61,404 nt of DNA. Source: Flavobacterium sp. (GTDB lineage Bacteria > Bacteroidota > Bacteroidia > Flavobacteriales > Flavobacteriaceae). Where the stretch lies: positions 1 to 61,404 of the forward strand of contig VEQT01000008.1 of assembly GCA_018883065.1 (NCBI GenBank), read 5' to 3'. Numbering within the stretch: position 1 is the first letter of the stretch; each line of letters begins with the position of its first letter. Positions 21,147 through 30,232 of this stretch are shown here, one piece after another. The notes under the pieces were generated by a model. That model was not told where the DNA came from, did not search any database, and saw only the letters and a program-made list of their open reading frames with translations. A program made the translations under genes and the position numbers.

Positions 21147-21773
21147 ATGAAAAAGCATGGTATAGTGTTGATTTTGTGTTTGTTTGTTTCCAATGTTTGG
21201 GCGCAATACGAATTCATGAATCCAAGTAATGCTATACCTGCTAAGCCATCGAATTCAACTCCCAAGGTATTTACGCCATCAGTTTTTTCGCCCAAAAAAC
21301 CTTCAACCAATACATCTTCTTCCATTATGGAGAAGAATAGCATGCAATTTACCAACCCCAATTCGTTTGCCAATCCCGGTGATGTTTACAAAGACAAACT
21401 CAACCGCAAACCCGAAGGCGATGATTTTCGCATCTATCGAAAAAACCAATTTTTAGGGGAGTTTACGTCAAAAGCTGAAACGGTGCGCATCAGTTGCCGA
21501 GATTTTGGTGAGGTCGATGGCGATGAAATACGTGTGTGGGTGAATGGAAAAATAATGATTGAACGCATATTTCTAACGAGCGATTACCGCGGCATTGATT
21601 TAGGACTCATTAAAGGGTTCAATAAAGTAGATTTTGAAGCCATTAACCAAGGCGAATCTGGACCCAATACAGCCGAGTTTCAAGTCTATGATGATAAAGG
21701 GCAGCTAATTTCTGCCAATCAATGGAATTTGGCTACGGGATTTAAAGCCAGTATTATTTTAATCAAAAACTAA
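21147..21773 (+). CDS. Hypothetical secreted protein with low-complexity linker
   Basis: 208 residues from ATG 21147, which begins a signal peptide (KKHGIVLILCLFVSNVWAQ); an in-frame ATG at 21099 would add 16 residues in front and is less likely. Residues 30-65 are rich in Pro, Ser, Thr and Lys. The C-terminal 120 residues form a probable beta domain (DFRIYRKNQFLGEFTSKA; DEIRVWVNGKIMIER; KVDFEAINQGESGPN) that I cannot assign to a named family. It converges on the DUF4249 gene with a 4-nt overlap of stop codons. Confidence 0.7.
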   Translation: MKKHGIVLILCLFVSNVWAQYEFMNPSNAIPAKPSNSTPKVFTPSVFSPKKPSTNTSSSIMEKNSMQFTNPNSFANPGDVYKDKLNRKPEGDDFRIYRKNQFLGEFTSKAETVRISCRDFGEVDGDEIRVWVNGKIMIERIFLTSDYRGIDLGLIKGFNKVDFEAINQGESGPNTAEFQVYDDKGQLISANQWNLATGFKASIILIKN

Positions 21774-22600
21774 TTGGTGCAGGTGTGTGATTGATACACA
21801 ACTTCAAGCATGCTAAAGTATCCCAATGCATAGTTGTCCGGATTGGAGTTATTTTCGATGTTCCCCCGAACTGTTGCCGGTGGAGTAGAAAACGGCCCTC
21901 CGCCATTGTTTCCAGATATACTTGCCAGGATTTTCATGTAATTTTGGTACCGTTGAGACACCCGTCCCAAACGCACATCAACCACATCTCCAGCCACTAG
22001 ATCTTCGTTGCGGTAAAAATCAAATACTTGATTGCCTTGAAAAAATGTGTCATCTGTTGACGAATATTCAGGAATAGCTGTGCGACTTGTTTTTACCCGT
22101 ATTAAGTAATAGTCAGTTTGGTTGGCCGGATCAGTAAAAAAGGTTTTGATGTCAATGGTATTGCCGCCTCCACCAATTTTGGGTTTGATTTCCTGCTCAA
22201 TTTTATCAATCACGGGAACCGATTTCAGTTGTTCAGTAGCGGTAAATATTTGCCCGTTGTAATTCACAGTGAGTGTATAATTAGCATCGAGAACAGCTTC
22301 AAAAGCGGCACATTCGTATACACCGGATTGGCTTGTTTCAGTAAATTCAAATTCGTTTCCATTGTCACAACTTACAAAAACAGTAGCTCCGGATACTCCA
22401 GGCACCTCAGTGGAGTAGTACCCAGCAGTAGTTGTAATTTTTATTTTTTGGGTACTCAATACAATTCCTTTTTCGCAAGCAAGGGTTGCGTCAATGACCA
22501 ATCGTGGTTTAGCCGTGTCAAGCCCAACAGTTACAACTTTTTCACAACTGCCAAACAGCAGCGCAGAAACGATAACAATAATGAATATTAAATTTTTCAT
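21770..22600 (-). CDS. DUF4249 family lipoprotein
   Basis: 276 residues with a lipobox (ALLFGSC, Cys at about 19). The sequence matches DUF4249: a first beta-sandwich-like part (KPRLVIDATLACEKG; GATVFVSCDNGNEF) and a C-terminal part ending in GYFSMLEVVYQSHTC. DUF4249 proteins are almost always encoded beside a TonB-dependent receptor in Bacteroidetes and may be the surface lipoprotein partner of the receptor. Here it starts 6 bp after the receptor gene. Confidence 0.85.
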   Translation of the reverse strand: MKNLIFIIVIVSALLFGSCEKVVTVGLDTAKPRLVIDATLACEKGIVLSTQKIKITTTAGYYSTEVPGVSGATVFVSCDNGNEFEFTETSQSGVYECAAFEAVLDANYTLTVNYNGQIFTATEQLKSVPVIDKIEQEIKPKIGGGGNTIDIKTFFTDPANQTDYYLIRVKTSRTAIPEYSSTDDTFFQGNQVFDFYRNEDLVAGDVVDVRLGRVSQRYQNYMKILASISGNNGGGPFSTPPATVRGNIENNSNPDNYALGYFSMLEVVYQSHTCTN

Positions 22601-22606
22601 AGTTGA

Positions 22607-24991
22607 TTAGAATTTAAGGTTGTAACTCACGCCCGGAACAGCGCCAAAAATGGCGGTTTGTACGGCTTCGTTTACACCTGTTTGTAGATTTTGTCTGAAA
22701 CTCATGGAGGCGGCATTGAATCGGTTGTATACATTATAAATGCTAAACACCCATTCAGATTGCCAGCTTCGGCCTTTGTTGGACTTGGGAACTAAAGTAG
22801 CCGAAAGATCTAGTCGGTGGTAAAGTGGCAATCTATTTTGATTTCGGAAGCCAAATACAGGCACTGTAATATCTTGGTATTGGTATTGTCCGTTGGGGTA
22901 GGTAACCGGTTGCCCCGATTGTAGCGCAAAATTAGCACTATAACTCCATGTACTCGAGTGTTTGTAAGAAGTAGTTATTCCTAAGTTGTGTGTTTTATCA
23001 TAGACTGAGGCATACCATTTGCCTTGATTAATTCCAGGTTCAATAGCGGTTCGCCCCGGCGTTTGCTGTTCAGAACGGGATAAGGTATAGGCAACCCAGC
23101 CGGTGAATTTACCTTCGTTTTTTCGGAACAAAACTTCAAGACCATACGAACGCATTTTTCCATTTAGAATAACCTGTTCGATTGCATCATTGGCAATTAA
23201 ATTGGCGCCGTCAATATAATCTATTCGGTTTTTAACGGTTTTGTAATAAGATTCTACTTCTAGTGAATAAGCAGTATTGGCCAAGTTTTTAAAGTAGCCC
23301 ACAGCCCATTGGTCGGCGATTTGTGGTTTAATAAATGAGTCACTGGGTGTCCAAATATCCAGTGGAGTAGGTGAGTTTGTATTTGAAATCAGTTGCAAAT
23401 ACTGTGTCATTCGGTTATAGCTGGCTTTAACTGAAGTGTTGTCATTAAGTTGATAAGCTAGAGCCAATCGAGGCTCCCAGTTGTTGTAGTGAGCGATTGT
23501 TTGGTTTGCGCCAAAATAAGTGCTGCCCGTTGGGCTTGCTTTTTCATACAACTGAATGGATGGATTATATACAACAGCTTGGTTATTGGCATACGTGTTG
23601 ATGTTGGCCGTTCCTAGTCGGTAAAACAAACTGTAGCGAAGCCCGTAGTTTACATTGAGTTTAGCGCCAAGTTGTTGTTCGGCTTCCAGATATAGCGCGG
23701 GTTCAAATGCTTTTTTCTTTTCGAGTTGTCGAAAATTGATCGCCGATTCTGGCGCAGATGGCCGAAGAGTTCCTGGATTGAAATCATAATAAATAGAACT
23801 TAGTCCATACCGCAATTGCAATTCATCGGAAACATTGTGTTTGATATCGTATTTAAAATGGTAATTTTTGATGCCCGAATCCCAATTAAACTGAATAAAA
23901 TCTAAGTTCAAACCATAATAATATTCACTGTAAATAAGGGATAGATTTGAGAACATTTTGTTTGAGAACAAATGATTCCAGCGCAAATTAAAAGTGGCAT
24001 TGCCGTATTGGTTTTCGAACAGATTTTTGATCCGAAACACATCGCGGCCAAAATAACCTGATGCATATAAATGATTGATGCTGTCCAATTGAAAATGCAA
24101 TTTGGTATTCAAGTCATAAAAATAGGCTGCATTGTCTTTTTGGTCCTCCGAAAATTTTAAAAATAAATGGGCATAGGAACCGCGACCGGCTAACAAAAAA
24201 GATCCTTTGTCCTTCACAATGGGTCCTTCTGCCAACAGCCGACTCGTGATTAAGCCGATGCCCCCATTGAGGTGAAATTTTTTGCTGTTTCCGTCTTTTT
24301 GGTAAATGTCTAGTACCGATGAAGCTCTCCCGCCAAATCGCGCCGGAATTCCACCTTTGTACAGTTTTAAGTCTTTTATTGCATCGGGATTAAATACAGA
24401 GAAAAACCCAAACACATGGGAAGAGTTGTACAGTGTCGCTTCGTCAAGAATTAGTAAATTCTGATCTGCTCCGCCACCGCGTACATTAAATCCTGACGAT
24501 CCTTCGCCGGCATTTGTTACCCCGGGTAACAACAAAATAGACTTCAATACATCAACTTCTCCCAATACCACTGGCATACTCTTAATGGTGGCTACAGTGA
24601 GTTTGTTGACACTCATTTCGGCTTTTCGGATATTGCTCGCTTTTTTGTTATCCTTGATCACTACTTCCTCTAGTTCTTCTAGCGCAGGGCTCAAGGCAAC
24701 ATTGAGTGTTTTATCTTGGGCCAATTCAAAAACCAAGACTTCCGGTTTATATCCCATTGAATTGAAACGCAACCGATGCGAACCTGCATTTAAAGTAAGG
24801 GAATAAAATCCGTATTCATTGGTTTGTGTTCCTTTTTTGGTTACTTCGTCAAAAATACTAACACCAATTAAGCTCTCGTTGCTCTTGGAATCGGTAATTC
24901 GTCCGCTCACAATTCGTTTTTCTTGGCCAAAACCAAGCTGTGTTACGAAAAACAAACCCAAATAAAGAATTGGTAGTACTATTTTTTGCAT
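22607..24991 (-). CDS. TonB-dependent outer-membrane receptor with carboxypeptidase-regulatory domain
   Basis: 794 residues. A signal peptide ends near residue 22 (TQLGFGQ). A CarboxypepD_reg-like beta-sandwich follows (about 25-110: ISGRITDSKSNESLIGVS-type segment), then a plug domain (about 120-230: GFNVRGGGADQNLLILDEA) and a 22-strand barrel to the C-terminus, ending in GVSYNLKF. It takes up an unidentified ligand with energy from TonB-ExbBD. No SusD gene is present; the DUF4249 lipoprotein downstream is the likely partner. The pair is not controlled by an adjacent sigma/anti-sigma module, so the ligand remains open. Confidence 0.9.
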   Translation of the reverse strand: MQKIVLPILYLGLFFVTQLGFGQEKRIVSGRITDSKSNESLIGVSIFDEVTKKGTQTNEYGFYSLTLNAGSHRLRFNSMGYKPEVLVFELAQDKTLNVALSPALEELEEVVIKDNKKASNIRKAEMSVNKLTVATIKSMPVVLGEVDVLKSILLLPGVTNAGEGSSGFNVRGGGADQNLLILDEATLYNSSHVFGFFSVFNPDAIKDLKLYKGGIPARFGGRASSVLDIYQKDGNSKKFHLNGGIGLITSRLLAEGPIVKDKGSFLLAGRGSYAHLFLKFSEDQKDNAAYFYDLNTKLHFQLDSINHLYASGYFGRDVFRIKNLFENQYGNATFNLRWNHLFSNKMFSNLSLIYSEYYYGLNLDFIQFNWDSGIKNYHFKYDIKHNVSDELQLRYGLSSIYYDFNPGTLRPSAPESAINFRQLEKKKAFEPALYLEAEQQLGAKLNVNYGLRYSLFYRLGTANINTYANNQAVVYNPSIQLYEKASPTGSTYFGANQTIAHYNNWEPRLALAYQLNDNTSVKASYNRMTQYLQLISNTNSPTPLDIWTPSDSFIKPQIADQWAVGYFKNLANTAYSLEVESYYKTVKNRIDYIDGANLIANDAIEQVILNGKMRSYGLEVLFRKNEGKFTGWVAYTLSRSEQQTPGRTAIEPGINQGKWYASVYDKTHNLGITTSYKHSSTWSYSANFALQSGQPVTYPNGQYQYQDITVPVFGFRNQNRLPLYHRLDLSATLVPKSNKGRSWQSEWVFSIYNVYNRFNAASMSFRQNLQTGVNEAVQTAIFGAVPGVSYNLKF

Positions 24992-25065
24992 GTGTTGTTT
25001 ATTTTGGCCACAAAAATCGTCTATTTATCTCGATATCAAGCGATCAACAGCTGTTAAGAAATCAC

Positions 25066-25098
25066 AAAAAAAGGCAATCCTTTTACAGATTGCCTTTT
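25066..25098 (-). terminator. Terminator of icd
   Basis: On the minus strand an 11-bp stem AAAAGGCAATC / GATTGCCTTTT with an 8-nt loop is followed by a T-run. It lies 18-50 nt after the icd stop. Confidence 0.85.
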
Positions 25099-25115
25099 CA
25101 ATATAATCAATTCGG

Positions 25116-26339
25116 TTACCCTAATTTTTGATCTAAATTTTCTCGTATGGCTTCCAAGAAATCTTGTGTGGTTAAGTAATCGGTGCTGGTTAATCCTTCA
25201 GGTTTTACCAACATAGCCAAATCTTTGGTCATTTTTCCGCTTTCAACGGTGTCGATGCACACTTGTTCTAAGGTATGGCAAAAGTTAATTAATTCGGCGT
25301 TGTTGTCCAATTTACCGCGGTGCTCCAAACCTCTGGTCCACGCAAAAATAGAGGCAATCGGATTGGTTGAAGTAGCACGCCCTTTTTGGTGTTCACGGTA
25401 GTGACGTGTTACGGTTCCATGAGCTGCCTCGGCTTCAACTGTTTTTCCGTCAGGCGTAACCAATACGGATGTCATTAATCCCAATGAACCAAATCCTTGT
25501 GCAACTGTGTCTGATTGTACATCACCGTCGTAATTTTTACAGGCCCATACAAATCCGCCGTTCCATTTCATACAAGAGGCCACCATGTCATCAATTAAAC
25601 GGTGCTCGTAAATAATGCCGTTAGCGTCAAAATCAGCTTTGTAGTGTTGTTGGTAAACTTCTTCAAAAATGTCTTTGAAACGTCCGTCGTAGGCTTTCAA
25701 GATCGTGTTTTTGGTTGATAAATACAACGGCCATTTTTTAGTCAAGGCCATTTGAAACGAAGAATGCGCAAAGCCGTAGATGCTTTCGTCGGTGTTGTAC
25801 ATCGACATCGCTACACCATTTCCTTCAAAGTTGTACACCTCCCAAGATTGGGTTTCGCCGGCTTCATTGGTGAAACTCATGGTTAAAGTTCCTTTGCCTT
25901 TGATGACCGTGTCTGTGGCTTTGTATTGATCGCCAAATGCATGACGTCCAATTACAATCGGTTTGGTCCAACCTTGTACATAACGCGGTACGTTACTCAT
26001 GATGATGGGCTCACGAAAAACGGTTCCTCCTACAATATTTCGGATGGTTCCATTGGGAGACTTCCACATTTTAGAAAGGTTAAATTCTTTTACACGCTCT
26101 TCGTCGGGAGTAATGGTAGCGCATTTAATTCCTACATTGTATTTTTTAATCGCTTCGGCCGAATCAATGGTAATTTGATCTTTGGTTGCCTCACGGCTTT
26201 CCATCCCTAAGTCAAAATATTTGATGTCTAAATCCAAATAGGGGAGTATTAATTTGTCTTTAATAAATGCCCATATAATTCGTGTCATTTCATCGCCGTC
26301 CAATTCAACTATTGGGTTGGCTACTTTAATTTTTGCCAT
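25116..26339 (-). CDS. icd: NADP-dependent isocitrate dehydrogenase (eukaryote-like type)
   Basis: 407 residues of the type II dimeric NADP-IDH that resembles the eukaryotic cytosolic enzymes, rather than the E. coli type I. Substrate-binding motifs are [20 protein letters not shown] and the Mg2+ site in [20 protein letters not shown]; the NADP specificity region is [16 protein letters not shown]. It makes 2-oxoglutarate and NADPH in the TCA cycle, the same pathway as sucC. It is monocistronic, with a -7 box 36 nt upstream and a terminator right after the stop. Confidence 0.97.
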   Translation of the reverse strand: MAKIKVANPIVELDGDEMTRIIWAFIKDKLILPYLDLDIKYFDLGMESREATKDQITIDSAEAIKKYNVGIKCATITPDEERVKEFNLSKMWKSPNGTIRNIVGGTVFREPIIMSNVPRYVQGWTKPIVIGRHAFGDQYKATDTVIKGKGTLTMSFTNEAGETQSWEVYNFEGNGVAMSMYNTDESIYGFAHSSFQMALTKKWPLYLSTKNTILKAYDGRFKDIFEEVYQQHYKADFDANGIIYEHRLIDDMVASCMKWNGGFVWACKNYDGDVQSDTVAQGFGSLGLMTSVLVTPDGKTVEAEAAHGTVTRHYREHQKGRATSTNPIASIFAWTRGLEHRGKLDNNAELINFCHTLEQVCIDTVESGKMTKDLAMLVKPEGLTSTDYLTTQDFLEAIRENLDQKLG

Positions 26340-26374
26340 AAAAGTACTTGTGGTTTAGGTATTATTTAGTTGCG

Positions 26375-26382
26375 CAAATGTA
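26375..26382 (-). promoter_or_regulatory. -7 box of icd
   Basis: CAAATGTA on the plus strand, i.e. TACATTTG on the coding strand, 36 nt before the ATG. Confidence 0.5.
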
Positions 26383-26503
26383 ACAAACGATTTCGTATTT
26401 ATAAAAAGCAGCTTCTGAAGTTTTCTATTATTTCGATTGAATTGTCAAATTGATAACTAAACAACGCCAAAAAATGAATATGACAATTTGCGTTCAATTT
26501 ATT

Positions 26504-26536
26504 GAAAAAAAATAGCCTTCCGTTTGGAAGGCTATT
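26504..26536 (-). terminator. Terminator of rplS
   Basis: On the minus strand a perfect 11-bp stem AATAGCCTTCC / GGAAGGCTATT with an AAAC loop is followed by eight T. Confidence 0.9.
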
Positions 26537-26557
26537 GTATGGTGAAGAGACAGTAAA

Positions 26558-26908
26558 CTATCTTCTTTTGTCTCTAATTTTGGCTTTTTTACCAGTAAGT
26601 TCTCTAAAGTAAAAGATACGAGCTCTACGTACGTGACCTTTTTTGTTGATTTCAATTTTTTGCAAAGCCGGTAAATTTACTGGGAAGATACGCTCTACAC
26701 CAATTGCGCCTGACATTTTGCGAATGGTAAACGTTTCAGTGGTTCCTGAACCTCTGCGTTGAATAACTACACCTTTAAAAAACTGTGTTCTTGTTTTTTC
26801 ACCCTCTTTGATTTCGTAGTACACGGTGATGGTATCTCCAGCGCCGAAATCAGGAAAATCTTTTTTAGCAACTAATTCGCTTTGTACGAATTTCATTAAA
26901 TCTGCCAT
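26558..26908 (-). CDS. rplS: 50S ribosomal protein L19
   Basis: 116 residues, complete L19, at the 30S-50S interface near the L3/L14 region. Motifs FGAGDTITVYYEIKEG, RTQFFKGVVIQRRGSG and MSGAIGVERIFPVNLPAL are all family-typical, and the C-terminus is basic (KKAKIRDKRR). In many bacteria rplS closes the rpsP-rimM-trmD-rplS operon; here trmD lies upstream on the same strand but rplS has its own promoter, a 75-nt leader and its own terminator. Confidence 0.97.
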   Translation of the reverse strand: MADLMKFVQSELVAKKDFPDFGAGDTITVYYEIKEGEKTRTQFFKGVVIQRRGSGTTETFTIRKMSGAIGVERIFPVNLPALQKIEINKKGHVRRARIFYFRELTGKKAKIRDKRR

Positions 26909-26983
26909 GATAATTTTATTTACTTATGGTTGAACTCAGAGCAACATACACGGTTCTCGCCAGAGGTTGGTCTAATGTGGGCG
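26909..26983 (-). ncRNA. Putative structured rplS leader (L19-Flavobacteria-type)
   Basis: The roughly 75-nt 5' leader of rplS is unusually G+C-rich for a spacer here and contains foldable segments on the minus strand: GAGAAC pairing with GTTGCTC (one bulge, loop CGTGTAT), and alternative short hairpins such as CTC-TGGC-GAG. The words CTCTG and CAACC each occur twice, which could allow exclusive folds. A ribosomal-protein leader motif called L19-Flavobacteria has been reported in front of rplS in this clade. I recall the name but not its consensus, so the match is unproven. A role in L19 autoregulation is an inference. Confidence 0.45.
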
Positions 26984-27013
26984 CAAATGTAATTAAAAAA
27001 TTCAAAAAACAAA
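26984..27013 (-). promoter_or_regulatory. Full -33/-7 promoter of rplS
   Basis: On the minus strand TTTG (27013-27010), 18 bp, TACATTTG (26991-26984). It is the best-matched promoter in the window and sets the 5' end of the rplS leader. Confidence 0.7.
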
Positions 27014-27076
27014 TTTCAAATTCCAAATAATTTCTACTAGATGCACTGGTGTTTGGAATTTCATCTTTTGGAATTT
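27010..27076. repeat. Heptad array and inverted repeat between trmD and rplS
   Basis: Three 7-bp units CAAATTT, CAAATTC, CAAATAA (27010-27030) face TTTGGAA-type units (27052-27076). AAATTCCAAA (27018-27027) is an exact inverted copy of TTTGGAATTT (27052-27061). The structure lies just after the trmD stop and overlaps the -33 box of rplS; it may act as a weak trmD terminator. Confidence 0.75.
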
Positions 27077-27077
27077 A

Positions 27078-27749
27078 TTACAAAAGATCGGGTCTTCTTT
27101 TTTTGGTGTGCTCAAACGCTTTGTCTTCTCGCCATTTATCAATTTTGGCGGCATGTCCACTCAGTAATACATCTGGAACTTTGTGTCCTTTGTAATCGGC
27201 GGGACGCGTGTAAATTGGACCCGATAATAAATTGTCTTGAAAACTATCCGTGAGCGCTGAAGTTTCGTCGCTCAATACCCCAGGAATCAAACGGATTAAA
27301 GCATCGCTCAACACCAATGCACCCAATTCACCACCACTCAACACATAATCGCCGATGGAAATTTCTTTGGTAATAAACAAGTCACGTGCCCGTTGATCTA
27401 CGCCTTTGTAATGTCCACACAAAATGATTATGTTTTGATACATCGACATGGTATTGGCCATTTTTTGATTTAGCGTTTCCCCGTCTGGACTCATGTAGAT
27501 GATTTCGTCATAGTTGCGTTGGTTTTTGAGCGCGGTTATGCAATCATCTATCGGCTGTACCGTCATGACCATGCCTGCGCCGCCGCCAAATGGGTAATCG
27601 TCTACACTTTTTTGTTTGTTGGTGGTGTAGTCGCGTAAGTTATGAAAATGCACTTCAACCAAACCTTTGTCTATGGCGCGTTTCATGATTGAAGCCTCAA
27701 ACGGACTACGCAATAATTCGGGCAATACAGTAATGATGTCAATGCGCAT
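27078..27749 (-). CDS. trmD: tRNA (guanine-N1-)-methyltransferase TrmD
   Basis: 223 residues. TrmD methylates G37 of tRNAs to prevent frameshifting. The SPOUT knot region is visible as [16 protein letters not shown] and [17 protein letters not shown]; the N-terminus [17 protein letters not shown] and the catalytic-region FGGGAGMVM are standard. A -7 box is present 20 nt upstream. It precedes rplS on the same strand, keeping part of the classic order, but rpsP and rimM are absent. Confidence 0.97.
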   Translation of the reverse strand: MRIDIITVLPELLRSPFEASIMKRAIDKGLVEVHFHNLRDYTTNKQKSVDDYPFGGGAGMVMTVQPIDDCITALKNQRNYDEIIYMSPDGETLNQKMANTMSMYQNIIILCGHYKGVDQRARDLFITKEISIGDYVLSGGELGALVLSDALIRLIPGVLSDETSALTDSFQDNLLSGPIYTRPADYKGHKVPDVLLSGHAAKIDKWREDKAFEHTKKRRPDLL

Positions 27750-27768
27750 AGTGCTCTTTTTCTGCTCG

Positions 27769-27776
27769 CAAAGATA
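27769..27776 (-). promoter_or_regulatory. -7 box of trmD
   Basis: TATCTTTG on the minus strand, 20 nt before the ATG. Confidence 0.55.
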
Positions 27777-27903
27777 TCAATATTCTATATTCATTATGCA
27801 TTCACTATGGGGCAATTCCCGCTTTTCATTTTATCTTTTCGACCAATACACCGACAAAAATTAAATAATAGATTAAGTTATTGGGGCTAGGTCAATTGCA
27901 AAG

Positions 27904-28704
27904 TTATTTTTTGTTTCCCACAATTGCATAGACCATTGGAATCTTATTCTCGAAGGCCTTAATTCTAAATTTTCCTTGTTCAAATTCCTCGGTTTCGTTG
28001 AAGCAATTGTATGGCGAATAATCGTATTCGTTGAATGTGTTAATTTCAATCCCACTTTTAATCAACGCATTCAGTATTTCAGAAATCGAATGATTCCAAG
28101 AAATGGTCTGGGTCTCAATAGGAGCTTCCCGCTCGGCATAGGTGCCGATTTCGGTTTCATATATGGGATTCACATTAAAATAACTATAAAATACGTGTTT
28201 AAAATCATTGTCGTACATCCAAACAACAGGATGAAAATCAGCCATTACGAAAAGTCCATTGGGTTTTAAAACCTGTGAAATAACACTTGCCCATTTGGTC
28301 AAATCGGGTAGCCAGCCAATGGTGCCATAACTGGTAAATACCACATCAAATTTTTCGTCCAGATGTGCGGGAGCATCATACAAATCACAACATACAAAAG
28401 CAGCATCAATTGCGAGTTTTTTGGCCAGTGTTTGAGCGAGTTCAATGGCCTTTTCCGAAAAATCAACACCCGTAACTTGTGCTCCAAGTCGAGCCAATGA
28501 CAGGGTGTCTTGTCCAAAATGGCACTGCAGATGCAGTACTTTTTTGTGGTTTAAATCGCCCAATAATTCTAGCTCAATGGATTGTAAGGAAGATTTTCCG
28601 GCCAGAAAACCGGGAACATCATAAAATTCGGAATCCAGGTGAATGTCTGCTTTTTTGTTCCAAGTTTGTTTGTTGATTGCAATATAATCGGGGAGTTTAT
28701 TCAT
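27904..28704 (-). CDS. Class I SAM-dependent methyltransferase
   Basis: 266 residues with a Rossmann methyltransferase core. Motif I reads KVLHLQCHFGQDTLSLARLG, followed by the acidic VTGVDFSEKAIELA and motif IV region FDVVFTSYGTIGWL. The HLQCHFGQDT variant is typical of a widespread group annotated as generic methyltransferases (UbiE/COQ5-like) acting on small molecules. The substrate is unknown. It is monocistronic on the minus strand and diverges from the prolyl isomerase gene across 100 bp. Confidence 0.85.
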   Translation of the reverse strand: MNKLPDYIAINKQTWNKKADIHLDSEFYDVPGFLAGKSSLQSIELELLGDLNHKKVLHLQCHFGQDTLSLARLGAQVTGVDFSEKAIELAQTLAKKLAIDAAFVCCDLYDAPAHLDEKFDVVFTSYGTIGWLPDLTKWASVISQVLKPNGLFVMADFHPVVWMYDNDFKHVFYSYFNVNPIYETEIGTYAEREAPIETQTISWNHSISEILNALIKSGIEINTFNEYDYSPYNCFNETEEFEQGKFRIKAFENKIPMVYAIVGNKK

Positions 28705-28773
28705 TTTAATTCAGTGCTTAATGAGTAGCGGTAACCAATACCAGTATTTTAAATTTTATCCACAATATTATAT

Positions 28774-28781
28774 TAAATTTG
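28774..28781 (+). promoter_or_regulatory. -7 box of the prolyl isomerase gene
   Basis: TAAATTTG, 23 nt before the ATG at 28805. Confidence 0.55.
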
Positions 28782-28804
28782 CGACACATTTTTAATTTCA
28801 CAGT

Positions 28805-29737
28805 ATGGAACACGGAATATATGCAAAATTCAATACCTCAAGAGGAGCTATTGTAGTAAAACTGACTCACGATTTAACCCCAGGAACAGTTGGAAACTTT
28901 GTAGGTTTGGCTGAAGGACAACTAGAAAATACAGCTAAACCCATGGGAACGCCCTATTATGACGGATTAAAATTTCACCGGGTAATTCCTGATTTTATGA
29001 TTCAAGGAGGTTGTCCACAAGGTATCGGATCGGGTGGGCCAGGGTATAGTTTTGACGACGAATTTCATCCCAGTTTAAAACACGACAAACCGGGCGTATT
29101 GTCAATGGCCAATTCAGGTCCTGCTTCTAATGGATCACAGTTTTTTATTACGCATGTGCCGACCAATTGGTTAGATAACAAACATACTGTTTTTGGCCAT
29201 GTAGTAGAGGGTCAAGATGTGGTTGATGCCGTTGCGCAAGGCGATATAATCGAAACAATTGAAATCATTCGCGAAGGCGATGAAGCTAAAAAATGGAATG
29301 CCATAGAAGCGTTTCGCGTTTTTGAAGGAGCTCGTGCCAAGAAAGAAGCCGAAGCTCGTGCCGCTGCTGAAGAAGCTATGGAAAAATTAGCTGCTGGATT
29401 TGATAAAACACCAAGTGGATTGCGTTACAAAATGATCCAAAAAGGATCGGGCAAAAAAGCCGAAAATGGCAAAACCGTTTCGGTACATTATTCGGGTTCT
29501 TTAGAAAACGGAAAAGTATTTGATTCGTCGTATTCGCGCAAAAAACCAATCGAATTTCCATTGGGAATGGGCAATGTAATTGAAGGCTGGGACGAAGGAA
29601 TTGCATTGTTGCAAGTGGGTGACAAAGCCCGTTTTGTGATACCATCGCATTTGGGTTATGGATCGCGAGGAGCTGGAGGGGTAATTCCACCAAATGCTAC
29701 CTTGATATTTGATGTAGAATTAATGGATGTTAAATAA
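28805..29737 (+). CDS. Dual-family peptidyl-prolyl isomerase: cyclophilin-FKBP fusion
   Basis: 310 residues with two complete isomerase domains. Residues 1-165 are a cyclophilin: [36 protein letters not shown] and [17 protein letters not shown]. An Ala/Glu/Lys-rich helical linker (about 165-195) leads to an FKBP domain at about 205-310: [35 protein letters not shown] and the terminal [17 protein letters not shown]. There is no signal peptide, so it should act in the cytoplasm as a folding helper. Such CFBP fusions are known from Flavobacteria and a few other groups. The cytochrome-like gene follows 17 bp downstream. Confidence 0.95.
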   Translation: MEHGIYAKFNTSRGAIVVKLTHDLTPGTVGNFVGLAEGQLENTAKPMGTPYYDGLKFHRVIPDFMIQGGCPQGIGSGGPGYSFDDEFHPSLKHDKPGVLSMANSGPASNGSQFFITHVPTNWLDNKHTVFGHVVEGQDVVDAVAQGDIIETIEIIREGDEAKKWNAIEAFRVFEGARAKKEAEARAAAEEAMEKLAAGFDKTPSGLRYKMIQKGSGKKAENGKTVSVHYSGSLENGKVFDSSYSRKKPIEFPLGMGNVIEGWDEGIALLQVGDKARFVIPSHLGYGSRGAGGVIPPNATLIFDVELMDVK

Positions 29738-29754
29738 AGTAAAACCTAAATACC

Positions 29755-30180
29755 ATGATAGATAGAAAAATAATTTTCAGTGCAATCCCTTTTATGATTG
29801 GGATTTTTCTAGTTGCCTGTTCAAGTCCAAAAGCTACAGTTGCCTCGAACGACGTTTCAAAAAAAGAAACTACTTCGACATCTGCAACACCTAAATTAGC
29901 TTTAGTGGCCGTTGATGCAAAAGGATCCATTATCCCGGTAGATCCCAGAATAAAAGAAAAAAATCTAGTAAACCGCCTGGCCATGTTGTCCGATTCAGAA
30001 TCAAAGGGAAAAGATTTGTTTGATTCAAGATGTGCAGAATGCCATGATTTGCCAAAGCCACAAGAATATAGTAAAGAGAAATGGGTCCGAATTTTAGATC
30101 GAATGAAAGACAAAGCAAAATTAGATGACGCTTCTTTTGCTTTCGTTAAGCGCTATTCGGACATCTATTTTGAAAATTAG
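29755..30180 (+). CDS. Cytochrome c-like lipoprotein
   Basis: 141 residues. A lipobox (GIFLVACSSPK, Cys at about 22) predicts a membrane-anchored envelope protein. A single heme-binding CxxCH occurs as RCAECHDLPKP near residue 88, followed by a short helical region (WVRILDRMKDKAKL). No clear distal Met is placed, so ligand identity is open. It may be a small electron-transfer protein. It is likely co-transcribed with the prolyl isomerase; a strong terminator follows. Confidence 0.82.
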   Translation: MIDRKIIFSAIPFMIGIFLVACSSPKATVASNDVSKKETTSTSATPKLALVAVDAKGSIIPVDPRIKEKNLVNRLAMLSDSESKGKDLFDSRCAECHDLPKPQEYSKEKWVRILDRMKDKAKLDDASFAFVKRYSDIYFEN

Positions 30181-30199
30181 TTTCGTCTGGTATTTTAAA

Positions 30200-30232
30200 C
30201 TAAAAAGTCCCGCAATTTGCGGGACTTTTTAG
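30200..30232. terminator. Bidirectional terminator, cytochrome-like gene / DUF3276
   Basis: Perfect 14-bp stem CTAAAAAGTCCCGC / GCGGGACTTTTTAG with an AATTT loop serves both convergent genes. Confidence 0.92.
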
